A DNA stretch of 64,000 nt from Cercospora beticola (GCF_033473495.1 NC_088936.1:248001-312000); one strand, 5' to 3'. Positions 1 to 11,417 are shown, counted from the first letter of the stretch. Translations and numbers: made by a program. Notes: generated from the letters alone by a model not told the origin.

Positions 1-330
1 TCATCGCATTTCATCCGCCCTTGTCTGCATTGATCGCATCCGTAGCGTGACTTCTTGTGCGACCGCCTGACTGGCATTGCGTCTGGGAGGGGCGACGAAT
101 CGTTAACGGCCGGGATAGATGAGCGACTGCGTTTACGTGAGAAGTATACCGAAGGTGAGATTGGGCACGAAGAACAAGCAAGTTAGAGAGAGTTGAAAAG
201 AGACCAGCATGAACAAGAGGTGCGCCACCACGACCATGGTGGTCTAAGCCTCGAACTACACAACTGCCAAGTGCAGAGACCAGGGTTTTGGCTGAACCCG
301 GAAACTGAAAGTACGCACACGTGTGATTGA
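1..330. other. left-edge intergenic, no gene seen
   Basis: No reading frame with recognisable protein character is seen. The stretch lies downstream of the leftward peroxidase gene and probably holds its 3' untranslated region. Confidence 0.5.
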
Positions 331-1371
331 CTAATCTTCAGACTGCACAGCCAGTCGAGGATTGAAAGCCAATGGAACGCCCGCTGGGCTCATCTTTTGC
401 AACTTTGCAACAATTTTTCCTGCTGCTTCTTCAGTGATTTCAGTGTCAACTGGCGACCATCCAAGCTCGACTGGTAGTCTTTGATTCCCTAACGCCATTC
501 GTAAGAGTGGAGCTCGATGGCAAGGTTGGAACTCATGTGCAAAACATCGACGTGTAGACTTACTGAAAAAGTACTCGTAGTACGCCCTATTTGCGACAGG
601 ATCTTCCGGCGTTCCCGCGGTGTCTTTGTTCCACACCAGCAGCATCATAGCATTCTCACCCAAGATGACAGGAACCTGACTCCATGTGATCGCGAACAGA
701 TCATTGTCTTTGCTCATTTCGAGAGCATGCCGGGCTCTTGCGTTCGCCATCGACTCAATCGTTATCTGGGTGTCGTTTCCAAAATAGGACAGCAAGTTGT
801 TGAAAGTACCGTTGTCAAAAGAATTAGTCCGATCGAAAACAGCATCCTTCCGCGAAAGAGAACCATCGTGTTCAATAAAATTGTGTACGTGGAGCATGTC
901 GAGGTCGAGAAACTGGTAAGATGTTAGCTCGGAGAAAGAGAAAACGTTGGAAAGATAGGTTTACGCTGGCATTGAACATAGGATTGACGGGTACGGCGCG
1001 CGAGAACGCTCCCTGCGTGAGTGAAGGGGCAATGTTCAAGGCATCTTTGAAGGCTTTTGTCAAGGCATCGAGAGTTATGTTGCGCCCGTCGTGCGGAATG
1101 AAGCCATGGTTCGCCAGAGTGTTCAGAGTTGGGCAAGGAGAGCGTACTGCGCTTCGTCAGCCGGGCCTTGAAAGAAGGTATGTTCCTTTGTATGCATACC
1201 ATCGCATTCACCGGGCGGCTGCCAGGTGAAGTGATTTGGGTGTAGAGCGGGTCTATGCGCCTCCATGTCCGGATGGTAGACTTCTCTCGGGCCCTCACGA
1301 GAAAACAAAAGATCCGGATAGCCCACAATGAGCAATGGGAAGGATGCTAAAGCGATGAGAAGGGGGTGCAT
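331..1371 (-). CDS. heme-thiolate peroxidase (chloroperoxidase / unspecific peroxygenase family)
   Basis: Predicted exons, in transcript order: 1371-1200, 1146-965 and 912-331, with introns of 53 and 52 nt that both have GTA donors and CAG acceptors; protein 311 aa. The joined protein carries the family marks: the P-C-P motif (Cys62, proximal heme ligand) in RSPCPTLNTLANHGF, and EHDGSLSR at about 131-138, whose Glu-His-Asp matches the distal acid-base residues of peroxidase family 2. Members oxidise or oxygenate organic substrates with peroxide and are usually secreted. The N-terminus MHPLLIALASFPLLIVGYP is a signal peptide or membrane anchor. The frame stays open upstream of this ATG through another hydrophobic stretch (to about 1500) without an ATG, so an extra 5' exon and a two-helix anchor are possible. 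Length and motifs suggest an intact enzyme. Substrate is unknown. Confidence 0.85.
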
Positions 1372-2165
1372 GGCGAACGTGTTCGGCCAGTGTTTCCAGA
1401 CGAGATAGCAGTAGAGAATGGCAATTCCAGAGATGGCCACTATCGTGGAAGAGATATATGGAGTGCCTGCGCCATGTAGCAGCTGGTGTATAATCCTTCA
1501 GCGGCGATTTGGAATCCGCCTCTGTCCAGTAGCGCATTCTCGATTACGCGGTTTGTTCTCCGTATCCGTTCCCGTATCCGTTCTGCCATTCGCTGAGGCT
1601 CATTTCGTTCCCTGTTCAAAACTAGCCTCAAGCGTGCATGACGTCGAACAGTACACCAGGAAGTCGTGAGCGCAGTGATTATGCATGGATGCTGCAAAAG
1701 CACAATTATACGATGGCACTCAACCGTGGAGATTCAGTTAGTAGGTCGCATGTAGGCTGGGCTGGGCCTGGTTGTTCTCTGCACCGTTACAACGGCACCC
1801 AGATGCGAAGGGGCAGATCTGCCGAGGCGGCTTGAAGAAACCGGCTTCCGCGTGAGATCGCGCACAATTTTCAATATGCTTGCATTGACCACTGCCTCTG
1901 TGCCTTTTGGTCGCCTTCTCCAGTGACAGAGCCTACGACCTTGCCACGCTCAAAATGCGAACAGCCACGATGAGCCTCGAGGACACGTGTAGACCAGGAG
2001 CAATTCGACACGGGATCCTGGGTGATGACAGCTTTCGTAGGCATACCGCTGGTGCACCGTTTGAGGCATACTCTTCAGATTCCGAATGGATAAGCTCGCT
2101 AACTGAGGAGAATTGCTGTATTGTCGCGGCACTTGTTTATAGCCTCCCTTGTCCACACTTCTAAT
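1372..2165. other. intergenic, no gene supported
   Basis: Only short frames without family character are seen. It holds the peroxidase promoter side and the left flank of the inverted-arm element. Confidence 0.5.
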
Positions 2166-2241
2166 CTAGACCAACACTTTTGACGTGGTTAGTGAGAGCT
2201 TGATGGTGAAGAGCCGGAGAGTACGAACCCGCCTCAGAATT
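2166..2241 (+). repeat. left inverted arm (76 bp)
   Basis: Inverted copy of 3636-3711 with three transitions. Read on the minus strand it encodes ILRRVRTLRLFTIKLSL-like sequence ending in a stop at the outer edge, as does the right arm on the plus strand. Confidence 0.9.
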
Positions 2242-3635
2242 GTTGTCCCTGTCAAGGATTCAAACTGCTGTCGGCGTCGCTGGCAGCAGGTCGCAAACAA
2301 AGCTGCTCGAAAAAGCAATGCAGTCGATGCACAGCTGTGGTGCTTCGAATGTGTTTGCCGATGATTTGTACAGGTGAGGTCAGCGGGCAGGTTGAGTGCC
2401 GTTGCGTTGACGTTCATGCCGGCAAGAACCAGCTCTTCAACGTCACCTCATCACCGTAGACTGCCAGCAGACCACTGACACCACAAACAACGCATTGGCT
2501 CTGTCAAGGTATATATTCTCAAGATATGCACGACAGCAAGATATACACCAGCCGTCGGCATTTCCTGCTAGACTTCAGATTGCGACAAGTATGTTCTGCA
2601 AGCTGCCCAGAATTCCACTTCTCAAGACGCGCGCCGCTGCGCAGTGAACCGCAAGCAGCCAATAACCGCAGTGAAACCAGGAGTACGTTGATATACCGCG
2701 TCGTCATTTAGTTAATCTTGATGTACAGCTGCCGAACTCGCATCTCGATATGGCTAGGAAAGCCGTCTGGTTCTTCCGGACGGCGCCCAGCTGTCTTTGC
2801 GCCATCTCCGTGGAATGCTTCCAGCCAACAAATGCCAGCTCCAAGCGGCATGAAATATGCAGTAGTCGCCTTGGCATCCTGACCTCGCCTCTTGCATAGG
2901 CTCTTCGGACATCTGGACTGTGTCTTTTTGTGCTTTGCAGATATCTTCCCAGGGCGGGACCAAGCGGTATTGCCTTCTCACGATACATGCAGGCGACTGC
3001 GTTGTCGTAGATTTGCGGCGACACTCGTGCTAGCTTCCTTGTGCGCTGTATCTGGAATTACGCGATATCCCCGACCAGCACGAACATAAGGCAGCACTCT
3101 CACGCGCGACATGTCGGTCTTCGCGTCCCAGACATCGAATCGTTGTGGGACTATCGCGCCGTGCTTCGCGTAGTGCATCGCGTTGCACGGTCTCGATCAT
3201 GCTCAGCTCGGACAGCATAATTGTTGGGAAGCACAGAACGAAGCTGGTCCATGAGAAGCTCTACCCGAACCCGGCAAGTATCTTGATGCAAGAAGCATGC
3301 TGATGTTCCTCCGCAGAGGTTCTGTTCAGTGCTGCCAAGTCTCATCACGGCCCGCAGAAAGCCAAGCCGAGCCTGGAGCTGGAACCCGATGTATCGACTC
3401 TCTGCCTCATCAACAAAGACGAGCAACACGACCAGACTTCTCACAAGCTGGCGGCGCTCTAAATACAGCCGCGCAAAGTGCCCGAAAGCCTGCCATCCCG
3501 GGACAACTCTCCGCTGATCAAAGCCCTCTCGCCAGACGATTTATCTCTACCTCCCAGGAAGCTGCATGACGATAGACGTTATATACACGTTTAAATCATG
3601 GTTCCGCATCGTACACCCAATAGGGTTGCGTCGGA

Positions 3636-3711
3636 AATTCTGAGGCGGGTTCGTACTCTCCGGTTCTCCACCATCAAGCTCTCACTAACCATGTCAAAAG
3701 TGTTGGTCTAG
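3636..3711 (-). repeat. right inverted arm (76 bp), overlapping tRNA-Pro
   Basis: Inverted copy of 2166-2241. Its outer 15 bases (3697-3711) are also the 5' end of the tRNA-Pro sequence, including most of the A box. Confidence 0.9.
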
Positions 3712-3785
3712 TGGTATGATTCTCGCTTAGGGCTCACCCTGAGACAATCTGCGAGAGGTCCCCGGTTCAATCCCGGGATACCGCG
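3697..3785 (+). tRNA. tRNA-Pro(AGG) with 17-nt intron and a damaged acceptor stem
   Basis: The D arm, anticodon arm and T arm all fold: anticodon stem CTCGC/GCGAG (3722-3726 with 3751-3755), anticodon AGG at 3729-3731, T stem CCCGG/CCGGG around TTCAATC. A 17-nt intron (3733-3749) sits after base 37, the usual eukaryotic position, and contains CCCT able to pair with the AGGG of the anticodon loop. The A box TGGTCTAGTGG and B box GGTTCAATCC are intact. The acceptor stem is not: 5' AAAGTGT against 3' ATACCGC pairs at only four of seven positions, and the outermost three pairs are lost. The bad side is exactly the part lying in the inverted arm of the neighbouring element, so this is probably a pseudo-tRNA. 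Confidence 0.8.
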
Positions 3786-5462
3786 TAAGTAATGTGCCTG
3801 TGAAGTGAATAGGACATGAACTAACATCGTACGATAGCCTCTATCTGACTTTCCAGTCTTTTTGCTTTCTTTTTTGTTCAGAACAGTCTTGAGGACTCAG
3901 CATACGTTTTGCACGACTGCAAACGCTCATCTTCGAAGACTTACGATATGTTTTGCAGGGCTGAAAGTGCTGGTGCACTGGAGTTTTCATTGGGGCAGTA
4001 TTTGACGCAATATTGTTCACAAAACGAAACTTCAGCGCCGAGCTGCCAGAGAACTTCACAATACACAAATTTGCTCACTCATGGTTTGAACAGATCTTCC
4101 ATCATTCCTACAAGTACTACGAGGCTTGGTGTGCGCAGGATGTTGTCTTTTGAGCTTTCAGCCGGAATGCCAAGACTGGTCCGTGCGCTTGCACTATGAA
4201 GTGAACTACAACACGATGGGCGACAATGACCGCATGTATACTCCAACCAACATTCTTGTGTAAGACGAGAGACATTGAACAGGACTTGGCTAGGAGCAAT
4301 GAGAATCCGCCCATGTTTGCACAGCGAGAAGCGCCGGTCGAATGTCTTGGCATTCTGCTCAGGGCATGCTGGTCGACACACTCGCTACTCTCAATAGACG
4401 TCAACCTTCGAGACTTGACTTCACGTCGTGAGACAAATACTGCAACATCTTTGAGTTTGGTTCACGCAATCCCCCAACGCTCATCATCAAAGTTCTCATG
4501 ACAGGCGAAGCAAGAGTCTATACCACGCGGCGTGCAGCATACCATGAGGAATGCCGCGAGCGATGGAGCCAGCGCGAAGTCCAGTACTGTCACTATACAG
4601 CATATCATCGCCCTTCGACAACAGCACTCTGACGCTGAGTTTCAGCGCAGCTCAAAGTTTGCTTGCCTTTGATGAGCGCATGCAGTCAAATTTGATTGCC
4701 AATTCGACCGAGATTACGGATTCGACTACTCGCAGAGCAGCCAGTCTACCAGTGTGACTTGTTGCCACCAATCTCTCGAGGGTCCGATGCGGCCTACCGA
4801 AAGGAGAGATCCTAAGTCCCTAGCTACCTAGACTACTACTACGACAATGTCACAGTATACAAACCCGACAGAGCTAGGCAACGCCTTGCATACAGTCAGA
4901 ACAATGAGAGCATGGTGCCCACGCGACCTCCACAAGCCTCACGCTAGATGATGCTCCTTGCATTCAGCCCAGGCCCTCATCAAGTCGTGTCATCATCGTA
5001 GATGCGTGCGGTGGTGCTGCTGTCCTACGAGGTGCAGCCGTACCACCGCAGAGATGCACATCGGCCCCGCGATCTGCGGTCGTGGAAGATTGGAGGAAGA
5101 CGCAGCCTGTCAGAACGCGGCGGAGCTGATGTAAATAGCGTTTTGCGGGCCGCGCTAAACCCTGTTGAGCCATTTCCCAACTTCGTCCGCGGCCAAGACC
5201 TGCAACCTCACCCAGGATAGCAGTAAATATTCTCTGTTTCGGGCGAGGCTTCCAGCGTGCGCCAGCATGATGGATTCGATCGCTTGCGTGCGGCGGTCAT
5301 ACGCCGAAGGTTCTGACTTTGATTTCGGAAGCAACCCTGCGATCCATGAGCGGCGCTTCTCATATACACGGCTGCCGGCTGGCTGGTCGCCAAAGACGCC
5401 TTGCGTCCTTCCCACGCTCCACAGCACACTCGCTCGCTCGTATGCAGTAATCGCTAATCAAT
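3786..5462. other. gene-poor intergenic, 1.7 kb
   Basis: A T-run near 3855-3870 could end Pol III transcription of the tRNA. Several short frames occur between 4080 and 4760, but none stays open or resembles a known family; they may be remnants of a decayed gene. The last few hundred bases are the promoter side of the downstream transporter. Confidence 0.5.
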
Positions 5463-7451
5463 ATGTCACAAACTCCCAGGTCGACGGTTGGGACCGTCAA
5501 GTCCTGGAACAGTCGCTATTCAGGATGGACTGATGATTCCTACGCCATGCAAAACAGAGGAATGGAGGAGGTAGAACGAGCAAAGCTGCGACCACCACGA
5601 ACTTCGAACGAGGACTTTCCATGGTTATCATCAGAATTCGAGCCCATCAAAGCGGTGCAAGATGCGAGAACAGGAACGCCGCCGCAATGGTTTCGAGAAG
5701 GGCAAAACGCAAACCGGAACATCTCGACACGTTCGGGAAAATCAATACAATCGGGACGAACAGGGAGAAGCGGTGCACGCGATAGTATTGTCGACTTGCA
5801 TTTGATTGTGTCCGATCTCGATTACTACGCCGGTGCCGTACACGATTATCAGGCAGACGAGGAAGCCAACTTCGAGGACGATCTCAAAGGATGGGATGAA
5901 GAACAAGCGTCTGGCGACTGGCCACTCTCCGATGGCGATGAAGGCAGCACATTCGGTCAGATCCAAATCATTCGAGATGCATCACGGATGGGCAGGAACG
6001 GCACTGTCAAGCGCGGTGGTTCACAGAAGCAGGGCAAAGGCGAGAAAGATCACAATCTCGTCACTTGGGATGGACCGGACGACCCAACGAATCCGAAGAA
6101 CTGGTCAAAACGCAAGCGATGGGCGGCTACAATCACAGTATCGCTCTTCACATTCATCTCACCGGTATCGAGTTCCATGGTCGCACCAGCTCTGGCTCAA
6201 GTACGACAAGACCTCAACATGAACAGCATGTTCTTAGCGGAACTCTCGCTCTCAGTGTTCATTCTCGGCTTCGCATTGGGGCCTTTGTTTCTTGGACCGC
6301 TGTCAGAACTTTTCGGGCGACGAATCGTGCTACTACTCAGCAATGTATTCTACTTTGCTTTCAACCTGGCCTGCGGCTTTGCAAACAACACTGGCGAGCT
6401 TGTCGCATTTCGATTCTTCGCCGGTCTCGGTGGCTCCGCGCCTTTGGGTATTGGTGGTGGTGTTCTTGCAGATCTCTGGCTTCCCACAGAACGTGGTAGA
6501 GCGATGGCTCTGTACTCTCTCGCACCTCTTCTCGGTCCAGCAATCGGTCCTATTGCTGGAGGTTTCGTCTCAGAATATTCTACATGGAGATGGGTCTTCT
6601 GGTCCACTTCAATCATGGCTTTTTTCGTCGAGATTCTCGGGTTCTTCTTCTTGCAGGAGACATACGCCGCTACAGTTCTGGCCAAGAAGAAGCGCAGACT
6701 GATTAAGCTCACCGATAACAAGGACCTACACACCGAATTCGACAACCCATCGCGCAGTTTCGCAAACCATCTCGGCGTTGCGCTCAAGCGACCTTTCATC
6801 CTGCTCTTCACTCAGCCCATTGTCCAGGTCCTGGCTCTCTACATCGGCTACGTATACGGAGTACTTTACCTCGTGCTCGCATCTTTCCCGGCAGTATGGC
6901 GGACTCAATACAACGAAAGCGTCAGCATCGGCGGCCTAAACTACATCTCACTAGGTCTCGGCTTCTTGATCGGAACACAAATCGCTGCAAAATTCGCAGA
7001 CAGAATCTACAAGAGACTAAAGGCCAAAAACAACGACATCGGCAGATCCGAGTTCCGCGTACCATTGATGTTCCCAGGTGCAGCGATGGTGCCAATCGGA
7101 CTACTGATCTACGGCTGGAGCGCCCAATTCAGAGTCCACTGGATTGTGCCAAATATTGGAACGGCGATTTTTGCAGCTGGAAACCAACTTGTTTTCCAGA
7201 ACTGTCAAACTTACCTCGTCGATGCGTACACGAGGTATGCAGCATCTGCGATCGCCGCAACGGCAGTTTTGCGATCTTTGGGAGGTTTCGGATTTCCGTT
7301 GTTCGCAAGTGCAATGTACAGCGGCCTTGGCTATGGCTGGGGCAACACCACTCTGGCATTCATCGGCATTGCAGTCGGCATTCCTTCGCCATTCATCCTA
7401 TGGTGGTTCGGAGAAGCGTTGCGGAAGAAGAGTACTTTCGCTGCAGGATAA
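5463..7451 (+). CDS. MFS transporter, DHA1 (drug:H+ antiporter, 12-helix) family
   Basis: Single-exon gene, 662 aa. About 200 N-terminal residues are hydrophilic and acidic/Ser-rich; the transport core begins after LVTWDGPDDPTNPKNWS, the phrase that precedes helix 1 in fungal DHA1 carriers. Motif A appears as GPLSELFGRR (about 278-287) and the antiporter motif C as GPLLGPAIGPIAGG (about 355-368). About twelve hydrophobic segments follow, with a hydrophilic central loop near residues 395-440. Members export drugs, polyamines or secondary metabolites across the plasma membrane using the proton gradient. The chosen ATG is the first in frame and gives the long tail typical of one subgroup. There are no metabolite biosynthesis genes next to it, so the substrate cannot be inferred. 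Confidence 0.9.
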   Translation: MSQTPRSTVGTVKSWNSRYSGWTDDSYAMQNRGMEEVERAKLRPPRTSNEDFPWLSSEFEPIKAVQDARTGTPPQWFREGQNANRNISTRSGKSIQSGRTGRSGARDSIVDLHLIVSDLDYYAGAVHDYQADEEANFEDDLKGWDEEQASGDWPLSDGDEGSTFGQIQIIRDASRMGRNGTVKRGGSQKQGKGEKDHNLVTWDGPDDPTNPKNWSKRKRWAATITVSLFTFISPVSSSMVAPALAQVRQDLNMNSMFLAELSLSVFILGFALGPLFLGPLSELFGRRIVLLLSNVFYFAFNLACGFANNTGELVAFRFFAGLGGSAPLGIGGGVLADLWLPTERGRAMALYSLAPLLGPAIGPIAGGFVSEYSTWRWVFWSTSIMAFFVEILGFFFLQETYAATVLAKKKRRLIKLTDNKDLHTEFDNPSRSFANHLGVALKRPFILLFTQPIVQVLALYIGYVYGVLYLVLASFPAVWRTQYNESVSIGGLNYISLGLGFLIGTQIAAKFADRIYKRLKAKNNDIGRSEFRVPLMFPGAAMVPIGLLIYGWSAQFRVHWIVPNIGTAIFAAGNQLVFQNCQTYLVDAYTRYAASAIAATAVLRSLGGFGFPLFASAMYSGLGYGWGNTTLAFIGIAVGIPSPFILWWFGEALRKKSTFAAG

Positions 7452-8256
7452 GCGGAAGCGACGAGAAAAGACACATTTGTTCGGACTTGATGTACAGCCG
7501 CAGACGTTCCCAGAATGTCACGAAAGCTATTCGTTTTTAATTTGCTACAGAGGGAGTTGTGACAGGATCTCTCTTATTTCGTACGAGTGTTTTTGTTTCT
7601 GGAGAAAGAAAGCAGGGTATAGATAACGTCCACATTTGCATGAGATACCACATGAGTATGAAACTTCTAATGTTTTCCAACATGCAAGAATACTTGCGCA
7701 ACAATATCATTGCACTGCCGGAGGTAGAGTGATGTCTCGGAAGAGGTTGAAATGTCTCACTCAGACTGCGGTAAGCCACTCCGGCTTCCTTCGATTGTTG
7801 GAGCCGTGACACATGCTGTAACGTGTAAACTAGGCAAGCGTGTAAACTATAATTGTTCACTCGGGTCGTTGTTAGGCATCGATGGGCGACCTTGCAGCGG
7901 CCTTTTTACCTATCGTGGCACTATCTTCGCAGAGACATATCGTGATCGAAAAGCCGGTCCGCAAGGCGGAAGTCAGGCAGCCGAGCTACATGCAGTAATC
8001 TATCGGAGTGAGCGAAGGCCAACGTCAGGAACATTGTCATAGATCGACTGGCCTGGACCAGTGCCATCGGGGACTGCAGTGACGCTACATTGTCATTGCA
8101 CGTGGAGAAATGGTCTACGCTCGTAGTCACGCTTCGTGGAGATCATGTTGATACGTAGTGCGTCGGAAAGAATGTTTCAGGTATTCGTAAATTGCATCTG
8201 CTGCACGTTGCGTATCAATCTTGCAAGATCGCCGGTCTTCCATCACCCTTGAGAAA
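7452..8256. other. intergenic between convergent transporter genes
   Basis: 3' flanks of two convergent MFS genes. Nothing gene-like is seen. Confidence 0.55.
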
Positions 8257-10372
8257 CTAGACCTTCTGTTCAACAGTCTCAGCAACCTTCTCCGAGCTAT
8301 CTGGACTCTGCTCAAGCTTGTGTAGCTTCCTTTGTTCCAGATTTCCGTGCTCCATCGCAACAGCAGTATGATACTGCACCGAAGTCTTCCATGGCGCCTT
8401 GCCAATATATGGGATGCCGTTCGGATCTTCGAACATGAACTCCACTTCTTCGAGAGTCTTGCCTGCAGTCTCTGGGAATAGGATCGCAGAGTGGATGAGC
8501 ATGCAAAGATTGAAGACACCGAAGACGATGTAGACTTGCCAGCGACTGGATAGAGTGTCAGCAAATAGTGGTCAAGATATGCAGGAGCTTCGAACTCACA
8601 TGTTGACGAAAGCGGGAGGAACGAATGCTCCGAGTGCGGTGTTGAAAGCCCAATTGGAACTTGTGGAACTACAAGATGTCAGTAGACCTGATAAGAAGAA
8701 TCGCTTCTCGATGGGAGACTTACAGAGCAACAGCCTTGCCTCGCAGACGCAGTGGAAACAGCTCTGGAGGGTACACCCATGACACAGGACCTGCACAACC
8801 ATGTCAGCAAAAGTATTTCGAGATAATCAAGATCCACGAAATTCTTGTCTTACCCCAAGTCGGCGCAAAAGACGCCACAAACAGATACGTCGAAGCAATC
8901 AAAGCCTTCGCCGGCGCTCCGGAGAGCTCCATCGAAACAGCTTCAACACCATTCAGACCTCCAGGAACCACACGTCCGTAATTGGCAAGCAATCCAGCAT
9001 TCGTGAACATCCAGATCATCATCAATGTCGCACCGGCGATGAGCGTAGGTCGTCGTCCCCATCGGTCAAGCCAGATTAGAGCCGGAATAGTCATCAGTAC
9101 ATTGATGATGTACTGGATCGAACTGGCAAGCAGATTTGCATTGCCACTATACCCGGCCATTGCGAACACATATGTTATATAGTACCTTGTTGAGAGGTCA
9201 GTACGGAGCATCAGAGCTTAGCACTTAGAATGACTTACATCATGACGTTCATTCCTGTTAGTTGAGACCATATCTATTTTCAACAAAACTCGATTAGCAA
9301 AATATACGAGAAATGGGGCAATACCAGTGGGGAGCATACCTGAGTGAACACTCCAATATGTGTGCGGAAAATATAGCGTGGCGCCAAAAGCTCCCAGTAA
9401 GTGACATCCGAATTTCGAGCTTCGAATTCGCACATTTCGCGGATGTCAGACAGCTCTTGCGCGACAATCGGTGCATCTGAGTTGCCTTTTCCGTGGACAA
9501 GCGTGAGAACTGCTTTGCAGTCGTCCCAGCGATCTTTGCGAGCCTAAGTCGTGTAAGCACAAGATCTCATGTTCTTCGGAGGAGTACTTACAAGCCAACG
9601 AGGAGATTCCGGCAAGAAGAACATAGCACCGAAAAGAAGCACAGCAGGCAACATCTGCAAGCCCCATGGAATCCGGAACGTGCTAGTACTATAAGTCGTC
9701 GAAGTCTGTCCTCCCACAAAACTAGCACCATAAGAAATGTAGTAAAGAATCAAAATCCCCCAAGTGATCGCCCACTGCTGGAAAGCGACCAATCTTCCGC
9801 GTTTCGAAGGTGGTGCGATCTCACTAACATATACCGGTACCTGGGCAGATTCAATTCCCACGCAGAAGCCGTTGATGATTCTGCCTACGATGAGCATGCC
9901 GATGTTTTGTGAAGCGCAGGTGATTGTCGAGCCAATGACCCAGATGATGCAGCCGATCATGATGGATTTCTTTCTGCCGAGAATGTCTGAGAGGTATCCC
10001 GAAACTAAGGCGCCGACCCAGGAACCAGCTGGCATAGCTGCTGAGATTCCTCCTTGGGTTGATGCACGTGGGCCGGAGCAGTTGACATTGTCATTGAACG
10101 GGGGGCCTTCCGGGCCTTGGTTGAAGTAGCAGAGGTATGATGTTGTTGAGATGATGGCGCTCATAGACTGGCAGTGATCAGTTTATGTTATCCCAGTATG
10201 AAATTTAATCCAAGAACGAACCGAAATATCGAAGCCTGGCGCATGTGTCAGTACTTGTGCTCGAGTAATCTCACATCATTTCACTCGCAAAGGTATGCGA
10301 CTTACCGAACAGTCCACCTCCAATCACTGCCACAGCGGTAATGGCATAGATATTGCCTACTTTCCACGGCAT
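8257..10372 (-). CDS. MFS sugar porter (hexose/monosaccharide type)
   Basis: Nine predicted exons in transcript order: 10372-10306, 10235-10222, 10167-9592, 9543-9340, 9273-9239, 9185-8854, 8790-8724, 8668-8600 and 8545-8257. All join in frame to 550 aa. The protein starts MPWKVGNIYAITAVAVIGGGLFGFD, a sugar-porter first helix. It has GYLSDILGRKK (loop 2-3), FLPESPRWL (end of helix 6), WLDRWGRRPTL (loop 8-9), WVYPPELFPLRLRGK and the terminal FPETAGKTLEEVE. These are the sugar-porter signatures, and the full 12-helix length is present. It probably imports a monosaccharide by proton symport at the plasma membrane. Exon 2 is only 14 nt and its donor (GTTCGT) is weak, so that junction is the least certain, although the protein it restores (GFDISS) is exactly what the family requires. 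Confidence 0.9.
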
Positions 10373-11417
10373 GGTGACCACTATCGACTCACTTAGTCGT
10401 CACTTCGGGAGAGACAAAATAATGCACGCCAAAGGCGAAGACGTCCAAAAGGTTTTGAAACAAGCAGAGCGGCAGCAAGCAGTAAATATCAACACAGCGC
10501 ATTCCTCGCATTCAGCTCGCCAGCGTGACACCCCTCCTACCCGATGCCGTTCCAGCCAAGCAGGATTGATCTTCACTGCGCCCCTACTAACAGAGTGCGA
10601 CGCCGCCACGCCGCAACATCGCATGGGAACACGACTTCATCGTGCTTGGTACGCTCCCATGTGCTGTGCCTCCACATCGGAAACCTCGTGACCCTTTTAC
10701 CTATCATGACCTGTCGGGCGACGCTCTCCCGACACGCCAAAGCTCCAGCAAATCAGATCAAAAGTTCCAAGCACAATCCCGGCTCCAGAGTTCTTATATA
10801 CACCAACCAAGTAGGTTAGGATTTGCGCCCAGAAGCACAAGATACCAGGGACAGCTTTCTAGGCAAAGTGGACGCATGAGCAAAAATCCTATGCGGGGTT
10901 CGCCAACAGGATTGGTATGTTGCATTGCAAGTTCGCATTCTCAGGGTCTTGAACAGAATCATTGGTCGGTGACGGCGAGGCGAGTTTTTGTCCTCCACTC
11001 GCTGCACTCCTCCACATGTATTATGACTCCAACTGAATGCGGGAAGTCTGGGGTAGCGCGGCACATGGCTCGTCAGTGCCACCAATACCAGAGCTCGTGG
11101 CATCCTATAACGTTGTCGGAAGAGCACAAAACTTGCACAAAGGTCGCTCCGCATCGCTTCGCTAAAAGGTAGCAGACGCCCACGTTTCGGATCGCTGGCC
11201 GGTTGCGCTGCAGGTTTGAGGCCGCCAAGTGCATCGCAAGTACGAGCTGATCTCAATTCGATATGACGATCGTAGAGGTAGAACAAGAGAATCTACTGGC
11301 TCCTATCGAGGCACCAACATGTGTTACAGCGCTTGGAGACCGGTGCCGAGAGCACGGAAATGAGCATGCGAAGGTCATGTCGTGTGCATGGCATGTTGTT
11401 GGCCTTGTCGCATCTGT
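10373..11417. other. intergenic, no gene supported
   Basis: Holds the sugar-porter promoter and the 3' side of the rhodopsin-like gene. Frames here are short and lack family features. Confidence 0.5.

Larger units (their letters stand above)
2166..3711. mobile_element. 1.55-kb element bounded by 76-bp inverted arms
   Basis: The first 76 bases (2166-2241) are the reverse complement of the last 76 (3636-3711) at 73 of 76 positions; the three differences are all transitions. The outer ends read ctagaccaacac and its complement. No intact transposase is visible inside. The rightmost interior (about 3315-3711, + strand) keeps a protein-like frame broken by only two stops. No target-site duplication is obvious. 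This fits a non-autonomous or decayed TIR DNA element, but an inverted duplication of a local 3' gene end and tRNA flank would look the same. The all-transition divergence is compatible with RIP (repeat-induced point mutation), though three sites are too few to say. Confidence 0.55.
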
